Of a stretch of DNA of 64,000 nucleotides, positions 1 through 8,159 are shown one piece after another. The stretch covers positions 1,793,501-1,857,500 of the forward strand of contig JAQISU010000070.1 in NCBI GenBank assembly GCA_029339505.1. Direction: 5' to 3'. Every line of letters begins with the position of its first letter. Positions within the stretch are counted from its first letter, which is position 1. The stretch comes from Unio delphinus. Its lineage: Eukaryota > Mollusca > Bivalvia > Unionida > Unionidae. The translations under genes and the position numbers were made by a program. The notes beneath the pieces were generated by a model that was given only the letters and a program-made list of their open reading frames with translations, made no database searches and was not told where the DNA came from.

Positions 1-216
1 ATTGTGTAGTTAACGAAGCTCAAATTTTAGAAGAAAGTGAAAGAATCAAAACAAATACAAATAAAAGGTGGGATTGTGTAGTTAGCGAAGCTCAAATTTC
101 AGAAGAAAGTGAAAGAATAAACACAAATACAAATACAAGATTGGATTGTGTAGTTAACGAAGCTCAAATTTCAGAACAAAGTGAAAGAATAAACACAAAT
201 ACAAATACAAGCGGAA
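1..216 (+). repeat. Three coding 72-bp direct repeats
   Basis: Three copies begin at 1, 73 and 145, each starting ATTGTGTAGTT(A/A/A)(A/G/A)CGAAG. The 72-bp period keeps a frame open, so the array encodes a 24-residue polar repeat (core CVVNEAQISEESERI). The copies differ by a few substitutions. Confidence 0.85.
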
Positions 217-870
217 GAAAAAGCAAACTAAACACTAAATGCATTTACAAGGAAAACAAATTTAATTACAAGAAAAACAGATGAAGTTATGTTTACAGAA
301 AGAGTTGTGAGAGAGACATGACAGAAAGAAATATAAACAAATGCAATTGAAAGAAAGAGATGAAATATCAAATTAAATTAAGAGAAAAAACTCTGGTAAG
401 TAAAAGGCACGTGCATACCTCAAATCCAAATTTATGTGTTGAGCTTGCAAAAAAAATTAGGTTAGTGCCCATTTTCAGAGAAAGAGAAGTTATATTTTAC
501 GGAGTTTGAAAGCGAACTCAATTATTATAATGTGTAATTACTGGTAAGACTAGTGATATTTTAAATTTATGTCAGTTCACCAAAATGATGGCTATGATGC
601 GATTCCGGGATGCATTGTAAGGAGTTATGCGTGAGTCCCTGAAGCACATCAGCAACAAATTCAGACACTATAAAACGAAGTATTTGAGATTTGACATGCC
701 CATCATAATTCAAACTGGCACAACTAAGCCTCAACCGACTGATAAGCTTGATTATAGATCTTTGTCTTTTCCTACGTGTACCATTTGCAAGAAGGAAGTA
801 CCTGCTGTTTTTGATTACTACAACGTGAAAAATGGGCATCAGAATCAGGACAGACCTACTCCAAATGCTA
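1..870 (+). pseudogene. LTR-retrotransposon gag remnant
   Basis: This is a decayed gag-like coding region that enters from the left edge. From about 440 to 700 it reads, through stops and shifts, as the segment that in Ty3/gypsy-type gags carries a VP-x-FxExE motif and then a VPEAYRxKFRxY-like motif. A related stretch occurs at 58880-59175 (shared wording around TTAGGTTAGTGCCC and the GAxYDAxxGCGxTTAxxGATxC block), which shows that the family is repetitive. The last open piece (627-875) has a CxxC pair near its end, possibly a zinc-knuckle relic. The first 280 bases encode a polar repeat in an open frame. No LTR is visible. The family assignment comes from remembered motif patterns and is moderate. 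Confidence 0.45.
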
Positions 871-1183
871 ACTGAGGCTAATTTATGCCGCCGTTAGACG
901 TTCTGACATAGACGCGTAATCACGAATTCAACCGTTGCCAGTCACACTGGTTACTATTTGTTTATATGCAGCAACACTCCGGATTGGTGTACATATACTG
1001 GCTGCTGCAATCTTTATTCATGCAACATCCTCCAACGGTTGCTGCTACACCAATCACGCACATTTAATACTTGATCACACAAACAGTTGTATTTTATGAG
1101 TAATGCATCTTTCCTGACTGCTTCGTCCGTTGTAAGTGCTCTTCTATGATTATTTTCTCAGGTCGGTAACAATTAGTATGTCC
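871..1183. other. Left host flank, no gene seen
   Basis: Between the gag remnant and the Polinton target site I find no credible ORF, RNA gene or repeat family. This is the flanking DNA into which the outer Polinton inserted. Confidence 0.5.
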
Positions 1184-1188
1184 CATGG
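1184..1188. repeat. Target site duplication (left), outer Polinton
   Basis: CATGG directly abuts the left TIR and is repeated at 34887-34891 directly after the right TIR. A 5-6 bp duplication is expected from Polinton retroviral-type integrases. The same length is found for the inner element. Confidence 0.85.
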
Positions 1189-1547
1189 AGCAGCAGAGAG
1201 GGTGAATCCGACAACTATATTTACAAGGCGTTAATTCAGTAACCAAGGCTTCCTCAAAAACTATATTTACAAGGCGTCAATTCGGTAACCAAGGCTTCCT
1301 TAACAACTACATTTACAAGGCGTCAATTCGGTAACCAAGGCTTCCTCGTAAATGCTTAATTTAAGCCTCCATTTGGCAAAACAAAAAAAAAAAAAAACGC
1401 CAGGTATTGTCAGCATGTGTTGCTGCATCACGACAACAACTTTGTTGTGATTTCACAGAGACCTTATTTGGCAAGCCAAGGCTTGTTCGTAAAATGCTCA
1501 ATCAGCATCCCCGTTGCTGCTGCGTTAACAAAATTAGCTATAGATAC
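1189..1547 (+). repeat. Left terminal inverted repeat, outer Polinton
   Basis: This is an inverted match to 34539-34886 with only a few differences, beginning AGCAGCAGAGAGGGTGAATC. Inside are three tandem 46-bp units starting at 1213, 1259 and 1305 (core TTTACAAGGCGTCAATTCGG). The last codons and stop of the ATPase gene lie in the inner end of this TIR. Confidence 0.93.
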
Positions 1548-2199
1548 GGTCTAATCCAATACGATATCGTGTCCGAGGATCGTGTATACTTATCGTTACA
1601 AATCCATGTGGGTGGCTCTGGCGTCGTTAAAGAAATTTTGAAATTTGTTAAAATCCATATCGGCGCACCAAGTCTGCCAGATATTTCGTAACGTATGAGT
1701 ATCAACTCCATTAAATACACATAATAAATTGCAATTATCTCTGATCATCTTCGGGATCTGTGTGTTACGTTGAGTGACATATATCACGTCGGAGTTTTTG
1801 TGACGCCCTCGGGAAAATATTCTAGCTGGATTCTTTTCTTTGTCTAACGTCACATCGTCGTACACAACAAGATTGTTAACGCATACATCTAAGTCTTCCA
1901 CGAATGGTGCTGTCGATATCTGTGATAAACTCAATAACGTTTCCGCCGTAAGCTTCTGAAACAGTTTCATTATAATATTTTAACACTTGATAACAATGCT
2001 GATCATTTACGCTCGGGGCAAATAAATACAATTTGTCCCAGGTCATATACTTCATAATCATCGTGAGCAGCAACTGAGTTTTACCACTTCCACACGGTCC
2101 TATGATAATCATCCTGATAGAGTTTGGTAACATATCATGGTGTTTTACTTGTTGTTTCTTCTTTAGCGCTGAGAAATCAATCACTTCCAGATATAACAT
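1534..2199 (-). pseudogene. FtsK/HerA-type DNA packaging ATPase (broken)
   Basis: This is the genome-packaging ATPase of Polintons and related viruses (A32/FtsK-HerA superfamily), expected to drive DNA into the capsid. The start at 2199 is followed within about 40 residues by a Walker A loop, IIIGPCGSGKT. A Walker B strand, NLVVYDDV, and the motif VIYVTQRNTQIPK follow in a shifted frame. A frameshift near 1900 and a second near 1600 break the frame. The inner copy at 18701-19372 is intact and collinear. The start lies only 9 bp from the divergent PLA2 start, so the two genes must share control sequence. The 3' end runs into the left TIR. Confidence 0.85.
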
Positions 2200-2208
2200 A
2201 AATATATT

Positions 2209-2757
2209 ATGGATCTATATTGTGTGAAATGTAAGAAGCGTACACCAACTATTGACCCAACGACTATTGCCACAAAAAATAACAGAGAAGCGGTCACCGG
2301 CAAGTGTGAAATATGTGGTACAAAAAAGTATCGATTTGTGAAAATGAATTGTAAAACGATTCCAAAAAAAAGCGGTGGTGATATCGCCGCCAAGCTAGCT
2401 AAACTCCCAGGGTTACCATGGAGGAAGTATCCAGGTGAAAAACACCTTCCAGGATATAGTTATTGTGGACCTGGAACACGATTAGATATCAGACTTGATA
2501 ATCAGGATAATCCTAACCCGGGAGAAAATCCGATAAATGCTATGGATGAAGCATGTCGGATACATGATATAGCTTACCGGAGCGGTGATTTACAACAACG
2601 TCATCTCGCAGATGTGAAATTGATTCATGCGCTGAATTATTTCACTGCAAACGATAGCGTTTCAAACACTAGTGTTTCATTCAAAGAAAAATTGGCTTCA
2701 TGGTTGATAAAATCCGCCATGAAAGGTAAATTAATGATTGGTTCTGGTAAAAAATAA
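2209..2757 (+). CDS. Zinc-ribbon phospholipase A2 protein
   Basis: This intact 182-residue ORF has two parts. Residues 1-50 hold two CxxC pairs (CVKC and CEIC), which fits a four-Cys zinc ribbon. Residues 75-130 hold a secreted/parvovirus-type PLA2 core: the calcium loop YCGPGT, then the catalytic helix DEACRIHDIAY with its His-Asp pair. In parvovirus VP1, and in adintovirus-like elements, such a domain helps the particle breach the endosomal membrane; that is the likely role here. The C terminus is basic (KSAMKGKLMIGSGKK). The stop is followed after 4 bp by the integrase start, so the two are probably co-transcribed. The decayed second copy (18180-18696) supports the same start and domain order. 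Confidence 0.88.
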   Translation: MDLYCVKCKKRTPTIDPTTIATKNNREAVTGKCEICGTKKYRFVKMNCKTIPKKSGGDIAAKLAKLPGLPWRKYPGEKHLPGYSYCGPGTRLDIRLDNQDNPNPGENPINAMDEACRIHDIAYRSGDLQQRHLADVKLIHALNYFTANDSVSNTSVSFKEKLASWLIKSAMKGKLMIGSGKK

Positions 2758-2761
2758 CAAC

Positions 2762-3058
2762 ATGGAATCTATTTATTATTCTCCAAAAGGATACTGGATG
2801 GGTAAAGCAGCAATCGGTAAACTCGCTAGCGCCGCGAAGGTGAAATATACCACTGCAGCAGATTGGTTATCTAAACAGGCGATATGGCCAATTTATCTAA
2901 CCCTCCTAAACAAATTAACTACTCGCATTTTGATGTGACTGTTCCTAATGAGGTTCATCAAGCTGATATATTATTTCTGCCACATGATGGTGGTTACAAA
3001 TACGCGTTAACCATAGTTGATGTTGCGAGTCGATACAAACAGGCAGAGCCATTAAAGA
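2762..3058 (+). pseudogene. Integrase, N-terminal part (interrupted by inner Polinton)
   Basis: This is the first ~99 codons of a retroviral-type DDE integrase. It begins with the MESIYYSPKGYW region seen in Polinton integrases, then a small helical domain. Catalytic-core strand 1 follows, containing the first catalytic Asp in the VHQADILFLPHD motif, and then VDVASRYKQAEPL. A small frame problem near 2890-2900 splits the frame here. Coding sequence stops at 3058 where the inner Polinton inserted. The remainder, with the second Asp and Glu, continues in register at 19613-20264. The gene was therefore destroyed by insertion of a relative. Confidence 0.9.
3054..3058. repeat. Target site duplication (left), inner Polinton
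   Basis: AAAGA precedes the inner left TIR and recurs at 19613-19617 after the inner right TIR. Removing one copy and the inner element brings the two halves of the outer integrase into one frame, which confirms the insertion. Confidence 0.9.
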
Positions 3059-3339
3059 AGCAGCAGAGGGAACGAACCCTACAACTTTTTCCGACAAAAT
3101 TAATTGAAGCCTCAAAACGAAAAATAGAGCCTTCCTGCGAATCTCATATTTTTACCAAAAAAAAATAAGTCTCCGTTTGCCAAACGGAGACTTTGCGATT
3201 TTTCAATCATCAGGGTCGCGGCGGTGTTGTCATCGCCCCCTATGCTGCTACAGGTTAACAAAAATCATTTATGATTTTTCACGAGGTTTTTTTTACGATT
3301 TCAACCGAATATTTGATCAAGTCCGATACGATATCGTGT
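3059..3339 (+). repeat. Left terminal inverted repeat, inner Polinton
   Basis: This matches the reverse complement of 19334-19612 over about 280 bp with few differences. It contains an 11-bp-stem hairpin (3168-3192) and, ~190 bp in, an inverted near-copy of the element terminus (CCCCCTATGCTGCT). The inner end carries a copy of the ATPase 3' end (GTCCGATACGATATCGTG), showing that the TIR has captured coding sequence. Confidence 0.92.
3168..3192. other. Perfect hairpin in the inner left TIR
   Basis: AGTCTCCGTTT and AAACGGAGACT form an 11-bp stem with a 3-base loop. The partner TIR has the same hairpin with a slightly shorter stem and a changed loop (19478-19502). It could be a transcription or replication signal; nothing here shows which. 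Confidence 0.7.
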
Positions 3340-3426
3340 CCGAGGATGAAAATCATTTAACATGAAAGTCCTTACGACGAAAAACATTTATGATTTCACA
3401 AACAAACTAATCGCTAACACCTCGTC

Positions 3427-4725
3427 TTATAGATCAATCAAATTAATTGATTGGTCAGTGAGTCGGAAATTAATTCTCGTCAGCGAATTATAATGGCATC
3501 GCATATAGACAGGATTAATTGGGTTTTCAATAATTAGGAATCCTGGAGGAGCTGTTGGTGCGAACGAATAAAGAATACATCCTTGCTGAGCTTGATTTGA
3601 TTGCTCTAGATTAATTTGATAGCTTCATTCTATTGCATCACATACTAAATTGAGCGCAATCACCGCTGAAATATTTACATTGTGCGGGGCAATATGCCTA
3701 CCGCCGCCATCTGGGTCATTATTATATTTGAGGATAATTGAATCTTGTACTTGTAATACCTTGATAACATTTCTAACAGATTCTTTTAGTTTCTCAGCGT
3801 TATATCCGGGAAACTGGAAATATATAGATTGGCTTCTGTGATATTGTAACCGGTTAGGAATCGTTGTTTATTGTCGCTGTTGTCATTAATTATTGTTTGA
3901 ATAATTCGTTCGTTGATATATTCCATATCAGATACAAGCTGATTTAATATTTCAACGTGTTTTCGCTATTTTGTTTTGCCGTAGTTGTTCTAGTTGTGTT
4001 TGATGTAATTGATTAATTTCATTAAAATAACCAGTGATGTCAGTTAGCGTAAATGAAATAGTAACGGTTGACTCATCTGTTCTTGTAATAATAAAATCTC
4101 ATTGCAACGTGCTTTTGTTGGTAAATATGAATCTATCGGCGATTTTTACTTTTCTTATATCAGATAAATCATCTCGATATGCGGGATTGATTTCATGATA
4201 TGATTGTACGTCTGTGGTTAAGTCGGCGGTTCCGGGTGGTTTTTCAGGCCATCATAACACTGTTCTTAAGGAGCTGTTATAGATATCCACGGCATACTCA
4301 GGGGAGTTTATTTCGATCGACGACGAGAGAGTCGGTTCATGAAGATTAATAGCTATGCTTGATTCTTTTCCAGTGCTTGATTCTTTTCCGGTGATTGATT
4401 TTATTCTACGCTGAATTTCAGCATCGATTTGCTCAATTTGGTACGACCCAGTTGGTAACAAAATAACGTTCCAGTCTGGAGTACCATCGGGTTTATTCTT
4501 ATACGAGAACACCAGTGCGTTATTCGGTTGCTGACCGCCAAATGCAACCGATCTGATATTGGGCCAGCTATGATATACTCTTAATTTTGCCAGCGCGATC
4601 TCGCGTACTGGAATCGGAGAAGGGAAGTTCACACTAAATTGTGGGTTTGTTGATGTTATTGATATCATGCTTATTCGTATCGGAGTGGTATTCTCCGCGA
4701 TTCGTTGAAGCAGTTCAAATGACAT
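3427..4725 (-). pseudogene. Penton-like minor capsid protein (broken, shortened)
   Basis: The frame starts at 4725 (MSFELLQRIAEN). It reads through a jelly-roll-like region with the markers REIALAKLRVYHSWPNI, ILLPTGSYQIEQIDAEI and INSPEYAVDIYNSSLRTVL, which match the outer copy at 27177-29210. A GGA-to-TGA type nonsense change falls right after RTVL, near 4252. The same frame then continues through a coiled-coil-like segment to a conserved tail (NVNIS..IALNLVC, and FRLTDQSINLID near 3430) with further lesions. The span is about 433 codons against 678 in the outer copy, so a central part is missing. Penton assignment rests on family resemblance; role at capsid vertices is inferred. Confidence 0.65.
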
Positions 4726-4727
4726 TA

Positions 4728-5217
4728 TTGTTAACGCTGTCTTCAATATCCAATTTCAACATCGCGGAGTTATACAACTGGGTGATTGCGGAAAATTCAA
4801 CATCGGATATGAACGAATTATCTATCGACAGTGAGATCAACTCGGATAATTTCGAGTACGCGTCAAATACCACGCGGTAGCGAGCTGTATAATCGTTTTT
4901 TCTGAGAACACGATGATAATTTTTTAGTTATCGCAGTGGCGACTGCCGCAATTGTTGTTGCGGCGGATATAGCGATTGGAATTGCAATCGGAGCCATCAT
5001 GGTCACCGTCGACAAAATAACCCCGGCGCTGGCCATCACACCGGACCCCGAGTACACGGTGATGTCGATGATTGTTACGCTGCGTCGATATTTTTTTTAT
5101 TTTTTCACGATAGCGCTCAGAAAGTGATTTCAAGTTCGCGGAAAATTCTTTCACGGTATCATATCGATATCGATGCGATTGTGATACCTCTGAGGATATT
5201 GATTTCATCGATATCAT
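4728..5217 (-). pseudogene. Small hydrophobic (membrane) virion protein, broken
   Basis: The gene starts at 5217 with a basic N terminus (MISMKSISSEV, then DTVKEFSANL). A frameshift near 5080 moves the rest to another frame. That part carries a ~40-residue hydrophobic, Ala/Ile-rich stretch (5057-4930), enough for one or two membrane helices, then a C-terminal segment with ISDVEFSAITQLYN. The outer copy (29119-29675) shows the same N terminus and tail. Its end abuts the penton-like start. The function is unknown; a membrane-active or spanning virion component is an inference from hydrophobicity and position. Confidence 0.55.
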
Positions 5218-5233
5218 TACTATTTTAAACCCG

Positions 5234-5249
5234 CTAGTGTTTTCAATTG
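5234..5249 (-). promoter_or_regulatory. Putative late promoter motif
   Basis: CAATTGAAAACACTAG on the minus strand lies 16 bases upstream of the hydrophobic-protein start (5217). It is identical over 16 bases to the motif before the inner major capsid gene. Confidence 0.5.
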
Positions 5250-5301
5250 TTCACCATCGTTAAGGGGCCAGGGCGGGCCAGGTGGAAGGGGAATTGCTGG
5301 C

Positions 5302-7151
5302 TTATACAAGAGATTCAGTCGGAAAATTATCTACAAGTTCTAAACACCAGGTTATTTTTGCTCTAATGATGGAGCTATCAGCCGTGACAAAATTAAACTG
5401 TTGTCTGTTATCCCTAATAATTAACGTCGCGGTGCCACCAGAGTAGGTTTTAATGTCCACGATGATATTAAATTGATAGAGATCCACGTTAGCCTATAGA
5501 TACCACTGATCGCCGTTTCGACCCCCTCCCAGATACCGACGTATAATGTATTATTATCGTCTTTTATCCAGCTTATGGCTCCATGATCGACCGTATACAC
5601 GATATTTTTAACGCCTGCGTGTGGATGCGGAATCTTTACCTTTTTAAAATTTTATTTTAGTCTAAAAATATCCTCGTAAATATCGAGATATTTTGCAGTA
5701 ATTTCGTCAGTATTCATTGTCCTCGCCGCCCCTTTGTTAAAAAAGAATGAAAATAGAAGGTTTTTAATTTCAGCGAAAGTTTTTAGGTGAAGAATATCAT
5801 TGTAAATTTCGAAATAATTTACAGCGACTTCGGTAGAAGTTATCATCCTCCCCGCCTTCATGTTAAAAAAGAATGAAAATAGAAGGGTTTCGAATCCATG
5901 CCGTGTTTGGTTTTTAATATACCGGTCGATGTCAGAAAAATTTGTTGTGATATCTTTGGGGTTATTACTGCCCTCAAAGAACTTATTAGGAATTTCTCTG
6001 GTTGACTTTTGTTCGTCAAAAGCTTTTTTAATTTCAGCGAGAGTTTTGCCTGCCACAAGTGAGGTTCCAAAAAAACTTATTAACAGCGTCGTTGATGGGT
6101 TTTTGTAACTTTTTAAAATCTTCTTTTAGTCCAAAAATATCCCTGTAAATATCGAGATAATTTGCCTTGATTTCGCTAGCCGTCATCATCATCCCCTCCC
6201 CAGTGTTAAAAAAGAATGGAATTAGAAGGGCTCTGATTCCGAGCTGATCACGCTATCTAATATATTTATCGATGTCAGAAATTTCCGTCGTGATATCTTG
6301 GGGTTTACTGTCCTCAAAGAACTTATTAACAATTTCGCTGGTGAACTTTTGTTCGTCAATAGCGCTTTTAATTTCAGCGAGGGTCGGGCCTGTCTGAGGT
6401 GTTTCCCCCAAAAATTTATCCACGTTTGTATTAAGTGTTGTTTGTCTCGCCATAAACATATTAATATCTTTGAGAGTTATCGTAGATGTAGCCGGGACAC
6501 CAAAGAAATTATTAGCGACGTAGGTATTGTGATTATGTTTGCCAATAAACTCGCTAATTTCAGCGAGAGTCATACCTGCCACAAGTGGGTTTCCAAAAAA
6601 CTTACCAACGACGTCGTTAGTGGGTTTTTGTACCTTTTCAAAATTTTCTATTAGTTTAGAAATATCCGTGTAAATATCGAGATAATTTGCCTTGATTTCG
6701 GTAGCCGTCATTATACTCCCCTTCTCCGTGTTAAAAAAGAATAAATTCAGAAGGTCTTTGATTTCAGCGAGAGTCATGCCAACCACAAGCGAGGTTCCAA
6801 AGAATTTATGAACGATATTTTTGCGAAAAGTATTATAACCTCGTATATAATCATCCAGCTCGCGGCCGTGGGCGGCAATAGCGTCGGTGATCGTAGACAC
6901 AAGTGCGCCTGGTTTAAGTTGTCCGTCGCTGGAATACAGAGCAATAGGGTTTTCAGCGGCCTCGCACCGCGTATCAAAATGTCATCCGCGGATATATTAC
7001 TGGATTTCAATTTACCCTGGCGATCTTGAAATACAACTATATCGTTCGGGTCAACACTTGCTAAATTTAACGTCTCGGCGATTTCATCTTCAATTATATT
7101 TTTTACATCCTCGATAGAACCCGCAGATGTTTTCGCGGTGGGTTTCGACAT
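5302..7151 (-). pseudogene. Fiber-like protein with repeat stalk and beta-rich head (broken)
   Basis: The start is at 7151 (MSKPTAKTSAGS). An N-terminal tail is followed by repeated helical units. A segment with FFFN, MTATEIKANYLDIY and DI occurs four times (about 6750-6640, 6240-6130, 5890-5790, 5765-5655). Units with KFFG.PLVAGMTLAEI alternate with it. After the stalk, a beta-rich head begins near 5640 (VKIPHPHAGVKNIVYT) and ends at 5302. There are frameshifts near 6930, 6250, 6060 and 5490. The outer copy (29737-30633) has a much shorter stalk but the same head. By position and architecture I infer a receptor-binding fiber or spike; no homology to a named fiber is claimed. Confidence 0.6.
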
Positions 7152-7188
7152 TGACAGACATATCAATCATTATTGTTAGCGCAACATG

Positions 7189-7200
7189 TGTTTTCAATTT
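7189..7200 (-). promoter_or_regulatory. Putative late promoter motif
   Basis: AAATTGAAAACA on the minus strand lies 37 bases upstream of the fiber-like start at 7151. It overlaps the stop codon of the protease gene. Confidence 0.45.
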
Positions 7201-7627
7201 ATTGATTCTCTAAAATTACCTTGTAATTTCCCACTCGTGTATTCATTTACAACCAGATGAGGTGGTTTCCTCGGAAATCTAGATATCTCCGCGAGGACAT
7301 TTAATACTTCACGGCCGCATATCGGTGGATCATTTAATTGTTGTGTTGGCAGCGTGGAATAAAAAATCGGAATTGATTGATTCTTTGAATTTATATACCG
7401 CATAAACTCGCTCGGTGGGGCTAGCCCATATGAATTGAAATAAACAATCCCACGTGGATCAATCGCGTATGCAACCCAGTGAGTTCCCGATCCGTTACTG
7501 TTATAAATATTGATGATAACGGTTTCAACGCGTTAGGTTTTCTCGGCAACTGATCTTTCATAAAAATCCCTCTGAAGTTTTTTATCGCTAGAATTTTAGC
7601 AGCATCAATTAAATCAAAATTGGACAT
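7194..7627 (-). pseudogene. Adenain-like cysteine protease (broken)
   Basis: Polinton PRO resembles the adenovirus maturation protease (C5/C48 type), which cleaves virion precursors. The start is 7627 (MSNFDLIDAAKIL), with FRGIFMKDQL early on. Past a frameshift near 7500 come GTHWVAYAI (catalytic His), YFNSYG and PICGREVLN (catalytic Cys). The outer copy has YFDSYG, so the presumed acidic catalytic position reads Asn here. It lies immediately downstream of the core-like protein gene, as in the outer element. Confidence 0.8.
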
Positions 7628-7647
7628 GGGAAGAATTGGACATTCAA

Positions 7648-8111
7648 CTAATTAACCGTTCCTGGTATTCTCAGACCCTTTCCGCTGTACCATGAATACG
7701 GGGTTCCTGGAAGTCTTAGACCCTTTCCCTTTTTTTATATCCTTTCCCAGTTGCCTTTTTCAACGCCATCCCTGTCGCAGTACCAACGGCTCCCAACGCA
7801 GCAGCCTTCGCCACCGCTGGGGCAGCCGCTGCAATCAATGCTGATATTGCGGCTAACAATAGAAATATACCACCTGATTTTATCATATTTGCGACTGCAG
7901 CCTTTGAAAATACAATTTGAACCCCTCGCTGTTTCTTTAGCGCATCATTGAAATGTTTTATTTGACGATCCGTCAATGATATTTTATGTGTACCGCCGGA
8001 CATCTGCGCTGGTTTTAACGTTATTGTTGTTCCACATTCTTTAGCGGATTTTGATCATAATTTCGTGACCTGACCATCAGTCAGCTTGACACTAGCAACA
8101 CTATATGGCAT
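7648..8111 (-). pseudogene. Membrane-active core-like virion protein (broken)
   Basis: The start at 8111 (MPYSVASVKLTDGQV) is followed by an in-frame stop. The long open part from 8003 holds LTDRQIKHFNDALKK, then GGIFLLLAAISALIAAAAPAVAKAAALGAVG (positions 7880-7790), a hydrophobic Ala-rich amphipathic segment typical of a Polinton/adintovirus virion protein compared with adenovirus core or lytic proteins. The native C terminus is in another frame after a run of seven A at ~7725: a twice-repeated GKGLR(L/I)PGT element ending at 7648. Role in membrane penetration or DNA binding is inferred. Confidence 0.6.
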
Positions 8112-8131
8112 TTTATTGTAAAACTATTTAT

Positions 8132-8142
8132 GCTTTCAATTG
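8132..8142 (-). promoter_or_regulatory. Putative late promoter motif
   Basis: CAATTGAAAGC on the minus strand, ~20 bases before the start of the core-like protein gene at 8111. It is a weaker version of the motif found upstream of the capsid gene. Confidence 0.35.
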
Positions 8143-8159
8143 ATCTAATTGTGAATCGT

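Noticed and set aside
2762..3058. Endogenous retrovirus integrase
   Set aside because: Despite the retroviral-type DDE core there is no reverse transcriptase, gag or LTR nearby; capsid, ATPase and protease neighbours and TIRs identify a Polinton.
3054..3250. Independent 190-bp MITE insertions at 3059-3250 and 19422-19612
   Set aside because: The two units are mirror-image parts of one TIR pair with a shared target duplication; kept only as an observation about TIR structure.
6298..6654. 118-codon plus-strand ORF
   Set aside because: Antisense shadow of the repetitive fiber-like gene.
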